Shown: positions 1-9,218, numbered from the stretch's first letter. The stretch is 35,955 nucleotides of DNA from Sphingobacteriia bacterium 24-36-13 (GCA_002281875.1 NCHN01000027.1:1-35955); one strand, 5' to 3'. Notes: generated by a model from the sequence alone, not told the origin. Made by a program: numbers and translations.

Positions 1-2019
1 CACTCCATTGGCTCTTGGTCTGCTAAAATCTTCTAATGAAGTTTTCTTGATAATACCTTGCTTAGTACAAAGTACGATATAGTGATTTTGAACAAAATCA
101 GTGTCTGCAATATTCTTTACATTAATGATTGCTTTCACTTTATCATCGCCAGGTAATTGAATCAAATTCTGAATGGCTCTACCTTTGCTTTGCTTCTCTC
201 CTTCTGGAATTTCGTATACGCGCATCCAATAACACCTACCCTTTTCTGTAAAGAATAAAATGGTATCATGTGTAGAGGCAACAAATAAATGTTCTACAAA
301 ATCTTCTTCTCGGGTTTTTGATCCAACTGCTCCTCTACCCCCCCTTTTTTGTTGACGGTATTCGGTTGCAGAAGTACGCTTGATATAACCTAAATGAGAA
401 ATAGTAATTACCACATCTTCATCTTCAATCAAGTCTTCAATACGCATTTCATCTGCTAAATATTGAATCTCACTCTTACGTGCATCCCCAAATTTATCTT
501 TTACTTCAAGTAGCTCTTTTCTAATTAAAGCAAAGCGTAAATCTTCATTTGCCAATAGGGCTTTCAAGTCTCTAATAGTTGCAATTAAACCGTTGAACTC
601 TTCAATAATTTTATCGCGCTCCATTCCAGTCAATCGCTGTAAACGCAATTCTAGTATGGCTTTCGCTTGAATTTCAGATAACCCTTCTGCTTGTTTGTAC
701 AGCTCATCTGTTAGATCGGAGAACATAGCAGAATTCAAGTACCATTTTTCTTGGCTACTCTTCGTCATCAAAGCTTCCTTCGCTTCATCAGGCGTTCTAC
801 TTGCACGAATCAAACGAATGACTTCGTCTAAATGATCCAATGCTTTTAAATATCCTTCTAAAACATGCGCACGTTCCTCTGCTTTTCTTAATTCAAATTT
901 GGCTCTTCTAATCACCACTTCCATTCTAAATTCAATGAAAGCTTTAATAAGATCATGCAAGTTCATAATACCCGGACGGCCCTTGCTTAATGCCACATTA
1001 TTGATACCATAGCTGGTTTGTAATTCTGTATGCTTGTACAATTGATTAATGACCACTTGCGCAACAGCATCCTTCTTTAATTCCACTACAATACGAGTAC
1101 CATCTTTATTACTTTGGTTACCCACATCGGATATACCATCCACAATTTTATTGATGGCCAATTGTCCAATTCGATCCGTTAAAGTATCACGGCTTACCTG
1201 ATAAGGCACTTCCGTAATAACAATCATTTCTCTGCCATTGGGCTTGGTTTCAACATTGCATCTTCCTCTCACTACTACCCTTCCTCTACCGGTCATTAAT
1301 GCTTGTCTTACGCCCTCCATACCATATATCACTCCACCAGTTGGGAAATCAGGCGCTTTCACATAATTCATCAACTCTTCTATGGTAATATCTCTATTGT
1401 CTACATATGCTACACATCCATCAATGACTTCGCTTAAATTATGCGGCATCATATTGGTAGCCATACCTACTGCAATTCCAGAGGATCCATTCACCAATAA
1501 CTGAGGAATTCTTGCAGGCAAAACGGTGGGCTCTTCTAATGAATCGTCAAAATTCAGTTGAAAATCTACCGTTTCTTTTTCAATATCATCCAACATGGCT
1601 TCAGCAATCTTTTGCAATCTTGCCTCAGTATAACGCATTGCTGCAGGTGGATCTCCATCTTGGTTACCAAAGTTACCCTGGCGGTCTACTAATGTGTAAC
1701 GCATGGTCCATTCTTGGGCCATCCTTACCAAAGTATCGTAAATAGCACTATCACCATGTGGGTGATATTTACCCATTACTTCCCCCACAATACGGGCAGA
1801 TTTCTTAAAAGGCTTATTGCTGTTGTTCCCCAACTCGTTCATCGCGTACAATACCCTGCGGTGTACGGGCTTAAATCCATCCCTGACATCTGGTAGTGCA
1901 CGACCCACAATTACCGACATTGAATAATCAATGTAAGCGGTCTTCATTTGCTCTTCAATATTGACCTGAATAATGCGGTCGTTATCGTTGGTTTGTTCTG
2001 GTATTAAGTTCTCTTCCAT
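1..2019 (-). CDS. gyrA: DNA gyrase subunit A, 5' part (runs off the window)
   Basis: This is the breakage-reunion subunit of DNA gyrase, which with GyrB introduces negative supercoils using ATP. The reading frame is open from an ATG at 2019 to the left edge, giving 673 of the roughly 830-870 residues usual for the family; the missing part is the end of the C-terminal beta-pinwheel. Visible landmarks are [11 protein letters not shown] with Ser91 and Asp95, the positions equivalent to E. coli Ser83 and Asp87 and both in the quinolone-susceptible state; [10 protein letters not shown] with catalytic Tyr130; and the GyrA box QKRGGRG at about residues 557-563, which separates gyrase from topoisomerase IV ParC. 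The gene is transcribed away from the saccharopine-dehydrogenase-like gene, and the 211-base gap between them carries a -7 box (2086-2093) and a consensus DnaA box (2143-2151). Identification is firm; only the C-terminus is unseen. Confidence 0.97.
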   Translation of the reverse strand, partial: MEENLIPEQTNDNDRIIQVNIEEQMKTAYIDYSMSVIVGRALPDVRDGFKPVHRRVLYAMNELGNNSNKPFKKSARIVGEVMGKYHPHGDSAIYDTLVRMAQEWTMRYTLVDRQGNFGNQDGDPPAAMRYTEARLQKIAEAMLDDIEKETVDFQLNFDDSLEEPTVLPARIPQLLVNGSSGIAVGMATNMMPHNLSEVIDGCVAYVDNRDITIEELMNYVKAPDFPTGGVIYGMEGVRQALMTGRGRVVVRGRCNVETKPNGREMIVITEVPYQVSRDTLTDRIGQLAINKIVDGISDVGNQSNKDGTRIVVELKKDAVAQVVINQLYKHTELQTSYGINNVALSKGRPGIMNLHDLIKAFIEFRMEVVIRRAKFELRKAEERAHVLEGYLKALDHLDEVIRLIRASRTPDEAKEALMTKSSQEKWYLNSAMFSDLTDELYKQAEGLSEIQAKAILELRLQRLTGMERDKIIEEFNGLIATIRDLKALLANEDLRFALIRKELLEVKDKFGDARKSEIQYLADEMRIEDLIEDEDVVITISHLGYIKRTSATEYRQQKRGGRGAVGSKTREEDFVEHLFVASTHDTILFFTEKGRCYWMRVYEIPEGEKQSKGRAIQNLIQLPGDDKVKAIINVKNIADTDFVQNHYIVLCTKQGIIKKTSLEDFSRPRANGV

Positions 2020-2085
2020 GTATCTTGATGGTTCTACTTTTAATTCATTTTCAGGGGGAAAAATAGCCTCCTGAATGAAGGTTTG

Positions 2086-2093
2086 CGAAGATA
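2086..2093 (-). promoter_or_regulatory. Probable gyrA promoter, -7 box variant
   Basis: On the minus strand the sequence reads TATCTTCG, one base from the Bacteroidota -7 consensus TAnnTTTG, and it lies 66 bases before the gyrA start codon. The same TTCG variant occurs at two other gene starts in the window (20535-20542 and 20562-20569). I see no clear -33 TTG at the usual distance, so the call rests on the -7 box and its position. Confidence 0.45.
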
Positions 2094-2142
2094 GCTTTTT
2101 TAGGGGGTAAAAAGGCTAAAAAACAGGGTTTTTTTACTGGTT

Positions 2143-2151
2143 TTATCCACA
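2143..2151 (+). promoter_or_regulatory. Consensus DnaA box between gyrA and its divergent neighbour
   Basis: TTATCCACA is a perfect match to the classical DnaA 9-mer. It lies in the divergent intergenic region, about 50 bases upstream of the gyrA -7 box and 52 bases upstream of the -7 box of the gene at 2231. It could let DnaA tune gyrA transcription. Only one box is seen here, so an origin is not supported. Confidence 0.4.
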
Positions 2152-2182
2152 GTTTACACCCTATCTAAACGCTTGATTTTCA

Positions 2183-2210
2183 TTGGTAGACACCAATTGT
2201 TCTATCTTTA
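2183..2210 (+). promoter_or_regulatory. Probable promoter of the saccharopine-dehydrogenase-like gene
   Basis: TTG at 2183-2185 is followed after 17 bases by TATCTTTA (2203-2210), one base from TAnnTTTG. The start codon lies 20 bases further on, at 2231. Spacing and position fit a Bacteroidota primary-sigma promoter with a short leader. Confidence 0.5.
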
Positions 2211-2230
2211 TTTTTTTTAAGTAATTCAAT

Positions 2231-3526
2231 ATGCAAATTTTAGTTTTTGGCGCAGGCAAATCTGCCACTGTTTTAATTAGGTATTTAGGGGGTATAACTG
2301 CCAAAAAAAATTGGATTTGCACAGTTGCAGACCAAGATTTAAATACGTTAAATAGCAAAATCAGCGGGTATCCCAATTTGCGTGCAGCTGCCCTTTCCAT
2401 AGAAGATGAAACAGCAAGACAAGGGTTGATCAAAGCCGCCGATATAGTGATTTCGCTATTACCACCGGGCTTGCATTTTTTGGTGGCCAAAGATTGCGTT
2501 GTCCTTAAAAAAAATTTATTGACCGCTTCTTATTTGGACAGCCAGATAAAAAGTTTGGAAAAAGATATTAATGAAGCTGGTTTATTGTTCATTGGAGAAA
2601 TGGGTTTAGACCCTGGCATTGACCATATGAGTGCCATGCAAATCATTCATGAGATCAAAGCAAATGGAGGGCAAATAAGCTCCTTTAAATCGCATTGCGG
2701 GGGATTGATTGCCCCAGAGTCTGACAACAATCCATGGCATTATAAAATCAGTTGGAATCCGCGCAATATTGTTACCGCTGGAAAAGCAGGGGCCATTTAT
2801 AAAGAGGAAGACAAAGTGGTCAATAAAAACTATGACCAAATATTTAACAACTGTGCGCAACTGACTATTCCGCAAGTAAGTTCATTGGCCTATTATCCCA
2901 ACAGAGATTCATTATCTTATATTCCCTTGTATCAGTTAGAAACAGCAAGAACATTTGTTAGAACTACTTTGCGTTATGCCCCCTTTTGTTTAGGATGGGA
3001 AAAAATAGTGCAAGCGCAATTAACCAATGATGATGAAATGGTTGATACGAGTAAATTGAGCTTCGCTCAATTTTTTCAAGTTCACTTAAATAAAAATCAA
3101 GTGGAATTGAATAGCCCCGAATTAATGGAGCAATTCATTTTTTTAGGGCTGAATGATCCAACCATCATTAACAAAGGAACTTTATCGGTTGCGCAAATTT
3201 TACAAGAAATACTCGAAGCAAAATGGAAATTACAAGCAGGCGACAAAGACCTGATTGTCATGTTACATGAATTGGAATATTCCATCAACCATAAAAAATT
3301 CGCCCTTCAAAGTTCGCTAGTAGTTAAAGGCGATGATGAACTGCATACAGCAATGGCAAAAACGGTTGGTTTGCCTTTGGGGATTGCAGCTGTTTTAATT
3401 TTAGAGAACAAAATTGACCTTAAAGGGTTACATATACCAATCATTAAAGAAATCTACGAACCAGTTTTAGCGGAACTAAAAAAAGAGGGCATTGCCTTTG
3501 AAGAATCAAAAACGGAATTACAATGA
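2231..3526 (+). CDS. Saccharopine dehydrogenase family protein
   Basis: A 431-residue NAD(P)-dependent oxidoreductase of the saccharopine reductase/lysine-6-dehydrogenase family. The N-terminus is a Rossmann fold opening with [15 protein letters not shown]. The family C-terminal domain starts near residue 120 ([14 protein letters not shown], then [21 protein letters not shown], a signature stretch of saccharopine reductases). The length matches the single-domain fungal LYS9-type enzyme rather than the fused plant/animal enzyme. No lysine-2-oxoglutarate reductase partner is visible, so whether it acts on saccharopine, on another opine-like secondary amine, or in lysine breakdown cannot be decided. 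The last four bases overlap the next gene as ATGA, which suggests translational coupling with the EVE-domain gene. The start ATG lies 20 bases after a -7-like box. Confidence 0.85.
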   Translation: MQILVFGAGKSATVLIRYLGGITAKKNWICTVADQDLNTLNSKISGYPNLRAAALSIEDETARQGLIKAADIVISLLPPGLHFLVAKDCVVLKKNLLTASYLDSQIKSLEKDINEAGLLFIGEMGLDPGIDHMSAMQIIHEIKANGGQISSFKSHCGGLIAPESDNNPWHYKISWNPRNIVTAGKAGAIYKEEDKVVNKNYDQIFNNCAQLTIPQVSSLAYYPNRDSLSYIPLYQLETARTFVRTTLRYAPFCLGWEKIVQAQLTNDDEMVDTSKLSFAQFFQVHLNKNQVELNSPELMEQFIFLGLNDPTIINKGTLSVAQILQEILEAKWKLQAGDKDLIVMLHELEYSINHKKFALQSSLVVKGDDELHTAMAKTVGLPLGIAAVLILENKIDLKGLHIPIIKEIYEPVLAELKKEGIAFEESKTELQ

Positions 3527-3933
3527 ACTATTGGTTAATTAAGTCGGAACCTTTTAAATACAGTTGGGATCAGTTTGTGAACGACAAAGAAACTTTTTGG
3601 GACGGCGTAAGAAATTACCAGGCACGGAATAATTTAAGGGCTATGAAAAAAGGCGATCTAGCTTTTTGGTATCATAGCAACGAAGGAATGGAAATTGTGG
3701 GCATTGCCAAAGTAACCAAAGAGTCTTATCAAGATCCTACCACGGATGATACCGCTTGGTTAGTGGTCAATTTTAAGCCAGTAAAAAAATTAAAAAAGCC
3801 AGTTAGCTTAGCTACTGTTAAAGCAGATATTCGACTAGAAAAAATGGCGTTGGTAAAAGCACAAAGATTGTCTGTGCAACCCGTTACTCCTGAAGAATGG
3901 GCCATCATAATGGAATTAGCAGAAACAAAATAA
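3523..3933 (+). CDS. EVE domain-containing protein (Thy28-like)
   Basis: A 136-residue protein that is a single EVE domain, a PUA-like fold related to human thymocyte nuclear protein 1. The hallmark [20 protein letters not shown] lies at about residues 26-45, preceded by the family start [10 protein letters not shown] and followed by the AFWYHS strand. EVE domains are thought to bind modified bases in DNA or RNA; the stand-alone version has no established enzymatic role. It overlaps the preceding gene by four bases and ends 6 bases from the convergent membrane-protein gene. No methyltransferase or nuclease stands beside it, so the context does not support a restriction role. Confidence 0.9.
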   Translation: MNYWLIKSEPFKYSWDQFVNDKETFWDGVRNYQARNNLRAMKKGDLAFWYHSNEGMEIVGIAKVTKESYQDPTTDDTAWLVVNFKPVKKLKKPVSLATVKADIRLEKMALVKAQRLSVQPVTPEEWAIIMELAETK

Positions 3934-3939
3934 TCAACA

Positions 3940-5199
3940 CTACTTAAAAAAGATGTAAGCAATCCCAACGGCAGCAATGACGCCAATTAAATCGGCCAGC
4001 ATACCCGCCCATATTGCATAGCGCACTTTCTTAATTCCTACACTCCCGAAGTAGAGTGCAATGATGTAAAACGTAGTGTCTGCACTTCCTTGAAAAGTAC
4101 TGGCCAACTGTCCTATAAAACTATCAGGTCCATGAGTTTTGAATATATCTAACATTAATCCCCTTGCACCTCCCCCACTAAAAGGACGCATGATAGCAAC
4201 TGGTAATGCAGGAACAAATTCTCCACTTGCACCAACAGTAGTAAAGCACCAAGTAATGCCACTGATGATGGCTTCTAAAGCCCCACTCTCTCTAAACACC
4301 CGAATACCCACTAACATCCCTACCAAATAAGGAATCACTTTTAAAATCACTTCCCAACCTTGTTTAGCACCTTCAATAAACGCATCAAATACATTTACTT
4401 TTTTTATATGACCACCAATGATAAATGTGCAAATAATTAAGAACAAAATAATATTGCCTAATACATTACTAAATGTTTCTTTGGTCAATAAAGTAGGTAC
4501 AGGAATATCTTTTTGTGAAGGCAATTGCTGTATAAACCAAGCAAATAAAAAGATAGCCGTAACAATGGTTCCTAACCAGGCTATCAATACCCGATCAAAT
4601 TTTAATCGTTGGTAAATTCCTGTAATTAAAATACTAGCAACTGTTGCAACAGATGTTGCCAACATCAATGGAACAAATACACTGGTAGGGTTTACACTTC
4701 CGGCACCTGCTCGATAGGCAATAATAGATAAGGGTATTAAAGTAAGTCCACTGGTATGCAAAACCAAGAACATGATTTGCGCATTACTAGCTGTTTCTTT
4801 TTGCGGATTTAGCGTTTGCAAACTCTCCATTGCTTTTAATCCAAAGGGAGTAGCCGCATTGTCTAAGCCCAACATATTGGCGCTAAAATTCATGACCATT
4901 TGTCCCATAGCTGGGTGCTTATCGGGGACTCCAGGAAACAATCTTTTCATAAATGGATTGAGGAGTCTGGCCAAAAAATTAATGGCCCCTGCTTTTTCGC
5001 CAATATTCATCAACCCCATAAAAAATACCATTACACCCGTCAATGGCAAAGCAATATCCATTACGCTAGACTTGCTGGCATCAAAAATGCCTTCTACCAT
5101 TTTCTTGAAAATCTCATAGTCTTGAAAGATGATTAGCTTAATTAAAGCAATCACCAGTCCAATCACAAAAAAGAGTATCCAAACGTAATTCAGTGCCAT
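3940..5199 (-). CDS. SpmA/SpmB-type nucleoside recognition (Gate) domain membrane protein
   Basis: A 419-residue polytopic membrane protein with many hydrophobic segments that looks like a fusion of the two sporulation maturation proteins SpmA and SpmB. The first half contains a Gate-type segment (VMDIALPLTGVMVFFMGLMN) followed by AMGQMVMNFSANMLGLDNAA, the SpmA-like core. The second half carries the second Gate-type segment (FIEGAKQGWEVILKVIPYLV) and the conserved MRPFSGGGARGLMLD with GSADTTFYIIALYFGSVGI, the SpmB-like core. In non-sporulating Bacteroidota the protein is common and its substrate is unknown; the old 'nucleoside recognition' name should not be taken as proof of nucleoside transport. 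It is monocistronic, convergent with the EVE gene and divergent from ychF. Confidence 0.88.
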   Translation of the reverse strand: MALNYVWILFFVIGLVIALIKLIIFQDYEIFKKMVEGIFDASKSSVMDIALPLTGVMVFFMGLMNIGEKAGAINFLARLLNPFMKRLFPGVPDKHPAMGQMVMNFSANMLGLDNAATPFGLKAMESLQTLNPQKETASNAQIMFLVLHTSGLTLIPLSIIAYRAGAGSVNPTSVFVPLMLATSVATVASILITGIYQRLKFDRVLIAWLGTIVTAIFLFAWFIQQLPSQKDIPVPTLLTKETFSNVLGNIILFLIICTFIIGGHIKKVNVFDAFIEGAKQGWEVILKVIPYLVGMLVGIRVFRESGALEAIISGITWCFTTVGASGEFVPALPVAIMRPFSGGGARGLMLDIFKTHGPDSFIGQLASTFQGSADTTFYIIALYFGSVGIKKVRYAIWAGMLADLIGVIAAVGIAYIFFK

Positions 5200-5232
5200 A
5201 AGTCTAAGATAATGCTAATGATGGTTATTCCT

Positions 5233-5240
5233 TACCTTTG
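5233..5240 (+). promoter_or_regulatory. Probable ychF promoter, -7 box
   Basis: TACCTTTG matches the Bacteroidota -7 consensus TAnnTTTG exactly and ends 18 bases before the ychF ATG at 5259. No convincing -33 TTG is seen. The box also decides the start: an upstream in-frame ATG at 5238 overlaps the box itself and would lie before the transcription start. Confidence 0.6.
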
Positions 5241-5258
5241 CGCCTCAAAATTAATATA

Positions 5259-6362
5259 ATGGCTTTACAAGCAGGTATAGTAGGTCTTCCAAATGTAGGT
5301 AAATCAACGCTTTTTAATGCGGTAAGTAATAGTGCAAAAGCACAGGCAAGTAATTATCGTTTTTGTACCATTGAACCCAATGTTGGTTTAGTGGATGTGC
5401 CAGACGAGCGTTTAAGCAAATTAGCCGAATTGGTACTACCCAATAAAGTGATTCCAACCCAAATGGAAATAGTTGATATTGCTGGCTTAGTAAAAGGTGC
5501 GAGTAAGGGGGAAGGATTGGGAAATAAATTCTTGGGAAATATTAGAGAGGTAGATGCGATAATTCATGTGATCCGTTGTTTTGAAGATGAAAATGTATTG
5601 CGCGAAGAAGGCGCCATTAATCCTGTTTCAGATAAAGAAATTATTGAGACCGAATTACAATTAAAAGATTTAGAAAGCGTAGAGCGGAAATTACAACGAG
5701 TAGAGAAAATGGCTCGTGTAGGTTCTGATACCAAAGCCAAAGCAGAGTTTGAAATTTTACAACGTTGCCAGAACCATTTAATGGCGGGTAAGAGCATTCA
5801 CTCTTTGGGTTTAAGCAAAGAAGACAAAGCCGCAGTGGCTGATTTATTTTTACTAACAGACAAGCCTGTTTTATATGTGGCCAATGTAGACGAAGCATCT
5901 ATGCATACAGGGAATGCTTTTTCTGAGCAATTGAAAAAAGCAGTTGAAGCTGAAGGTGCACAAGTGATTGTGATGTGCAATAATATTGAAGCACAAATTG
6001 CAGAAATGGACAATGCAGAAGATAAGCAAATGTTCATGGAAGAATATAAAATGACCGAGCCTGCATTAAATAGATTGATTCAATCTGCTTACAAATTATT
6101 GAACCTAGATACTTATTTTACTGCAGGGGTGCAAGAAGTTCGCGCTTGGACTATTCACAAAGGTTGGAAAGCACCACAAGCGGCGAGTGTGATCCACACC
6201 GATTTTGAAAAAGGATTCATTAAAGCGGAAGTGATTGCCTATGAAGACTTTGTTAAATACGGAAGTGAAGCAGCTTGTAGAGACAATGGTAGACTGCGCA
6301 TTGAAGGAAAAGAATACCTTGTGAAAGATGGAGACATCATGCACTTCCGATTCAACGTTTAA
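5259..6362 (+). CDS. ychF: Redox-regulated ATPase YchF (Obg-like)
   Basis: A 367-residue P-loop ATPase of the Obg family that associates with the ribosome and is linked to oxidative stress responses in E. coli. The Walker A/G1 motif is GLPNVGKSTLFN at about residues 8-19. Switch II/G3 is DIAGLVKGASKGEGLGNKFL. The G4 position reads NVDE instead of NKxD, the change that shifts nucleotide preference from GTP to ATP. A coiled-coil-like insertion (residues about 130-165) is followed by the C-terminal TGS domain, ending KDGDIMHFRFNV. The chosen start gives the family N-terminus MALQAGIVG; seven extra in-frame residues upstream overlap the promoter. It is the first gene of a plus-strand run with the flavoenzyme 2 bases downstream. 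Confidence 0.96.
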   Translation: MALQAGIVGLPNVGKSTLFNAVSNSAKAQASNYRFCTIEPNVGLVDVPDERLSKLAELVLPNKVIPTQMEIVDIAGLVKGASKGEGLGNKFLGNIREVDAIIHVIRCFEDENVLREEGAINPVSDKEIIETELQLKDLESVERKLQRVEKMARVGSDTKAKAEFEILQRCQNHLMAGKSIHSLGLSKEDKAAVADLFLLTDKPVLYVANVDEASMHTGNAFSEQLKKAVEAEGAQVIVMCNNIEAQIAEMDNAEDKQMFMEEYKMTEPALNRLIQSAYKLLNLDTYFTAGVQEVRAWTIHKGWKAPQAASVIHTDFEKGFIKAEVIAYEDFVKYGSEAACRDNGRLRIEGKEYLVKDGDIMHFRFNV

Positions 6363-6364
6363 CT

Positions 6365-7498
6365 ATGTTATCCTTTTGGGAAAAAGACAGCTATTATGCC
6401 GATGCAGATATCGTTATCATCGGTGCCGGCCTAATGGGTCTTTGGTCTGCTTATGAATTAAAAAAAGCGGCCCCTTCCCTATCCATTACCATACTAGAAA
6501 AAAATGCCACTCCTTTAGGGGCTTCTACCAGAAATGCGGGTTTCGCTTGCTTTGGTAGTTTAACCGAATTAATTAGTGATGAATCTACCATGGGCACTGC
6601 AGCTATGTTGTCCATTGTTGAAAGCAGGTTTAAAGGCATTCAAAAAATTCGCGCAAACTTTTCAGATGAAGCCATTCAATACGATGCTTGTGGTGGCTTT
6701 GAAGCAATTCAAAATAATCATTTTACTGCCCCGAATTTAGATGGACATATTCATTATTTAAATGAATTATTGGCACCTATTACGGGCAAGCCCCAAACCT
6801 TTTGCAATGCCACCAAACAAATGAATCGCTATGGCGTAAAATCATTTGACCATTTAGTGTATAATTCATTTGAAGCGGGCATTCACAGCGGTAAATTAGT
6901 GAATGAACTCACTAGTAAAGTGTTGGCATTGGGCGTTCGCATTATTAATGGTGTAGAAGTAAAGGGGTGGATTAAAGCCGCTGAATCATTGGAGATTACT
7001 ACTCAGTTCGGCCCTTCAATGAAAGCCAAACAATTGATTGTTTGCGTGAATGGATTTACCCAAACCCTTTTGCCAGAATTGAATATTCTTCCGGCAAGGG
7101 GCCAAATACTATTAACCAAACCTATTGAAGGATTAAGCTTAAAAGGTACTTTTCATTTTGATGAAGGATTTTATTATTGGAGAAATATTGGTAATCGAAT
7201 ATTAATTGGTGGTGCTCGAAATTTAGCTATTGCAGAAGAACAAACAACTGATTTAGCTGGATCAGATAAAATCAGAAATCATTTAACCCAATTCTTAGCC
7301 ACTTATATAGACAGTTTACAACCTATTGAAATAGAACAATACTGGAGTGGCATTATGGGCTTTACTCCAACTAATGAACCACTTTGCACTTGGACAGCTC
7401 CCAATGTTTTAGCAGTCATTGCTTGTAATGGAATGGGCGTTGCACTTACTCCAATTGTAGCAGAAAAAGTTGCAGCAATGGTTCAAGCGAATGATTAA
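6365..7498 (+). CDS. FAD-dependent oxidoreductase (DAO / glycine oxidase-like)
   Basis: A 377-residue flavoprotein of the D-amino-acid oxidase family (DAO fold), predicted to bind FAD and oxidise an amine or amino acid. The dinucleotide-binding motif DADIVIIGAGLMGLWSAYEL lies at residues 13-32 and is followed by the acidic ribose-binding residue in ITILEKN. The substrate domain has the typical GASTRNAGFACFGS segment, and the C-terminus has PARGQILLTKP and SGIMGFTPTNEPL, common to glycine/sarcosine-oxidase-like members. There is no signal peptide, so it is cytoplasmic. It starts 2 bases after ychF and is followed 20 bases later by the cyclase gene, consistent with one transcript. The precise substrate cannot be read from the sequence. 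Confidence 0.85.
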   Translation: MLSFWEKDSYYADADIVIIGAGLMGLWSAYELKKAAPSLSITILEKNATPLGASTRNAGFACFGSLTELISDESTMGTAAMLSIVESRFKGIQKIRANFSDEAIQYDACGGFEAIQNNHFTAPNLDGHIHYLNELLAPITGKPQTFCNATKQMNRYGVKSFDHLVYNSFEAGIHSGKLVNELTSKVLALGVRIINGVEVKGWIKAAESLEITTQFGPSMKAKQLIVCVNGFTQTLLPELNILPARGQILLTKPIEGLSLKGTFHFDEGFYYWRNIGNRILIGGARNLAIAEEQTTDLAGSDKIRNHLTQFLATYIDSLQPIEIEQYWSGIMGFTPTNEPLCTWTAPNVLAVIACNGMGVALTPIVAEKVAAMVQAND

Positions 7499-7518
7499 CT
7501 TTAAGGTCAATTTCAAAC

Positions 7519-8322
7519 ATGAGAAAGCTATTTTATTTTTTGGTGGTATCCTTTACATTCATTGGATGTAACTCTAATGCGGAGTCTGACAATATTGAAC
7601 AAAATAAAGTGCAGGCAATTCAAGAGCCCACTAATATCCCTTTTCAGGTACTCAATATTTTTCCCCATGATACAGCTTCTTATACACAAGGATTAATTTG
7701 GCATGAAGGAAAATTGTGGGAGGGTACTGGCTGGGAAACTAAAAGTAAATTAATGTTAACAGACCTTAAAACAGGTAAAGCAATAAAGTCGGTAAAACTG
7801 CCGGATAATGAATTTGGAGAAGGCATTACCATTTTAAATAATAAAATTTACCAGCTAACCTGGCAAGAGCATAAAGTATATGTATACGACCTCAAAACAT
7901 TAAAAAAAGAAAAGGTGTTCGATTGGCCCTATGAAGGTTGGGGAATTACCACGGATGGATCCGCTTTAATTGTATCAACAGGCGGTAGTAATATTTATTG
8001 GGTAGACCCCAACAATTTTAAAATTACCAAAACCCTGGGAGTCTCTGACAACAATGGTTACACCGATAGTATTAATGAATTAGAATGGGTCAATGGATTT
8101 ATTTATGCCAACAAATATTTAACCGATTATATTTTAAAAATTGATCCCGCATCTGGCCAAGTAGTTGGTAAATTAAATTTGACAGGTCTATTGCAACAGA
8201 GCAATCAACCTATTGTAGCGAATACCGATGTATTAAATGGAATTGCCTATAACCCAACCACAGGCACTATTTTCGTTACAGGAAAACGTTGGCCAGCACT
8301 ATACGAACTGAAACTGAATTAA
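7519..8322 (+). CDS. Glutaminyl-peptide cyclotransferase (glutaminyl cyclase), lipoprotein
   Basis: A 267-residue homologue of plant-type glutamine cyclotransferase (five-bladed beta-propeller), which converts N-terminal glutamine of peptides to pyroglutamate with release of ammonia. The signal peptide ends in the lipobox FIGC with acylated Cys17, so the enzyme should be anchored in the envelope. Family stretches include PHDTASYTQGLIWHEGKLWE near residues 49-68, NEFGEGITIL, YEGWGITTDGS, INELEWVNGFIYAN and the ending GIAYNPTTGTIFVTGKRW. The location fits a job on exported proteins: all six signal-peptidase-I substrates predicted in this window expose Gln at position +1. Its stop codon shares a palindromic TTAA with the stop of the convergent methyltransferase. 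The family call is firm; that it services exported proteins is inference. Confidence 0.9.
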   Translation: MRKLFYFLVVSFTFIGCNSNAESDNIEQNKVQAIQEPTNIPFQVLNIFPHDTASYTQGLIWHEGKLWEGTGWETKSKLMLTDLKTGKAIKSVKLPDNEFGEGITILNNKIYQLTWQEHKVYVYDLKTLKKEKVFDWPYEGWGITTDGSALIVSTGGSNIYWVDPNNFKITKTLGVSDNNGYTDSINELEWVNGFIYANKYLTDYILKIDPASGQVVGKLNLTGLLQQSNQPIVANTDVLNGIAYNPTTGTIFVTGKRWPALYELKLN

Positions 8323-9218
8323 TTTTTTTGTAGAATATAAATAACAGAACTGCATTTATTGGGATTGCTTATAGCAGCCAAATTAGATTTCAATCCTTGC
8401 CAGAATGCAGATAAATAACGGGTTGCACCGTGCTGGTATTGCTCACTCAACATGGAAACATAAAAAGAATCAAACCACATTGGTTGAGTAGCAACAACCG
8501 TGAATCCATGCATACCTGCCAAATGAGCCATTGAAGCAGGAGAAAAATGATACAAGTGCCTAGGCACATCATAAGCTGCCCAAATAGATCCGTAATGTTC
8601 CGCATCTCCTGAAGTATAATTGGGGACTGCAATCAACAGCTTACCTCCCACTGGTAAAATATGATTGAATATTTTCCAATACCCTTGCAAATCGTGTACA
8701 TGCTCTAATACATGCCATAGGGTAATTACGTCAAAACTATGTGGCTCAAATGAATACAATATATCAGGCATCAACAAATCAATACCATATTCCTTTTTTG
8801 CTTCCGCCCTTGCACTTGCATCGGGCTCTAAGGCAGTGGTATGCCATCCTTTCAATTTCATGGTTGCTGCAAATGCTCCAACACCAGCACCAATATCTAA
8901 TAATCGGCCGGTCGATTTCCCGCTGTGTTTATTGATTAACCTAGCTTTTGAACCAAGTGTATAATTTCTAACTAAATGATAGAGTTGATTAATAAATCCT
9001 TTCTTGGTATTTGAGTGAGAAATATAATTGGCAGATTGATAGTAAGGGCCAATTTGATCAATGCCTGGAACGTCTTGGGTAAATCTTATACTGCATTGAT
9101 TGCAATGCCAAATATCGAAATTGTCTTTACTAACAGTATGGTCTTTAGCAGTTAAAGCGTATTCAACTTTATCGGAATTACAAGCTGGGCAATGGTAATG
9201 ATGAATTGGTGTAAACAT
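8319..9218 (-). CDS. Class I SAM-dependent methyltransferase with N-terminal zinc-ribbon-like motif
   Basis: A 299-residue protein. Residues 10-42 contain two CxxC pairs (C10/C13 in HCPACNSDK and C39/C42 in HCNQCSIRF), a probable zinc ribbon. After a linker the class I Rossmann methyltransferase begins with motif I LLDIGAGVGAFAATMKLKGW near residues 107-126, then an acidic residue in TTALEPDAS and the post-motif FDVITLWHVLEHVHD, typical of the Methyltransf_23/UbiE-like group. Methyltransferases of this layout often occur in surface polysaccharide biosynthesis, but no glycosyltransferases are nearby, so the substrate is unknown. It is the last gene of the minus-strand envelope operon, 15 bases after the HU-CCDC81 gene, and overlaps the convergent cyclase gene by four bases. 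Confidence 0.85.
   Translation of the reverse strand: MFTPIHHYHCPACNSDKVEYALTAKDHTVSKDNFDIWHCNQCSIRFTQDVPGIDQIGPYYQSANYISHSNTKKGFINQLYHLVRNYTLGSKARLINKHSGKSTGRLLDIGAGVGAFAATMKLKGWHTTALEPDASARAEAKKEYGIDLLMPDILYSFEPHSFDVITLWHVLEHVHDLQGYWKIFNHILPVGGKLLIAVPNYTSGDAEHYGSIWAAYDVPRHLYHFSPASMAHLAGMHGFTVVATQPMWFDSFYVSMLSEQYQHGATRYLSAFWQGLKSNLAAISNPNKCSSVIYILQKN

Noticed and set aside
1512-1896. Short plus-strand open frames within the gyrA region
   Set aside because: They lie opposite strongly conserved gyrA sequence, including the catalytic tyrosine and quinolone region, and have no support of their own.
3523-3933. EVE protein as part of a modification-dependent restriction or defence system
   Set aside because: It is the stand-alone Thy28-like form with no nuclease, methyltransferase or other defence gene nearby.
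4139-5136. Several plus-strand open frames opposite the SpmA/SpmB-type gene
   Set aside because: They are reverse-strand shadows of a well-supported membrane protein and resemble nothing known.
5204-5211. TATCTTAG on the minus strand as promoter of the SpmA/SpmB-type gene
   Set aside because: It ends 4 bases before the start codon, leaving no room for the usual distance to the transcription start; too weak to list.
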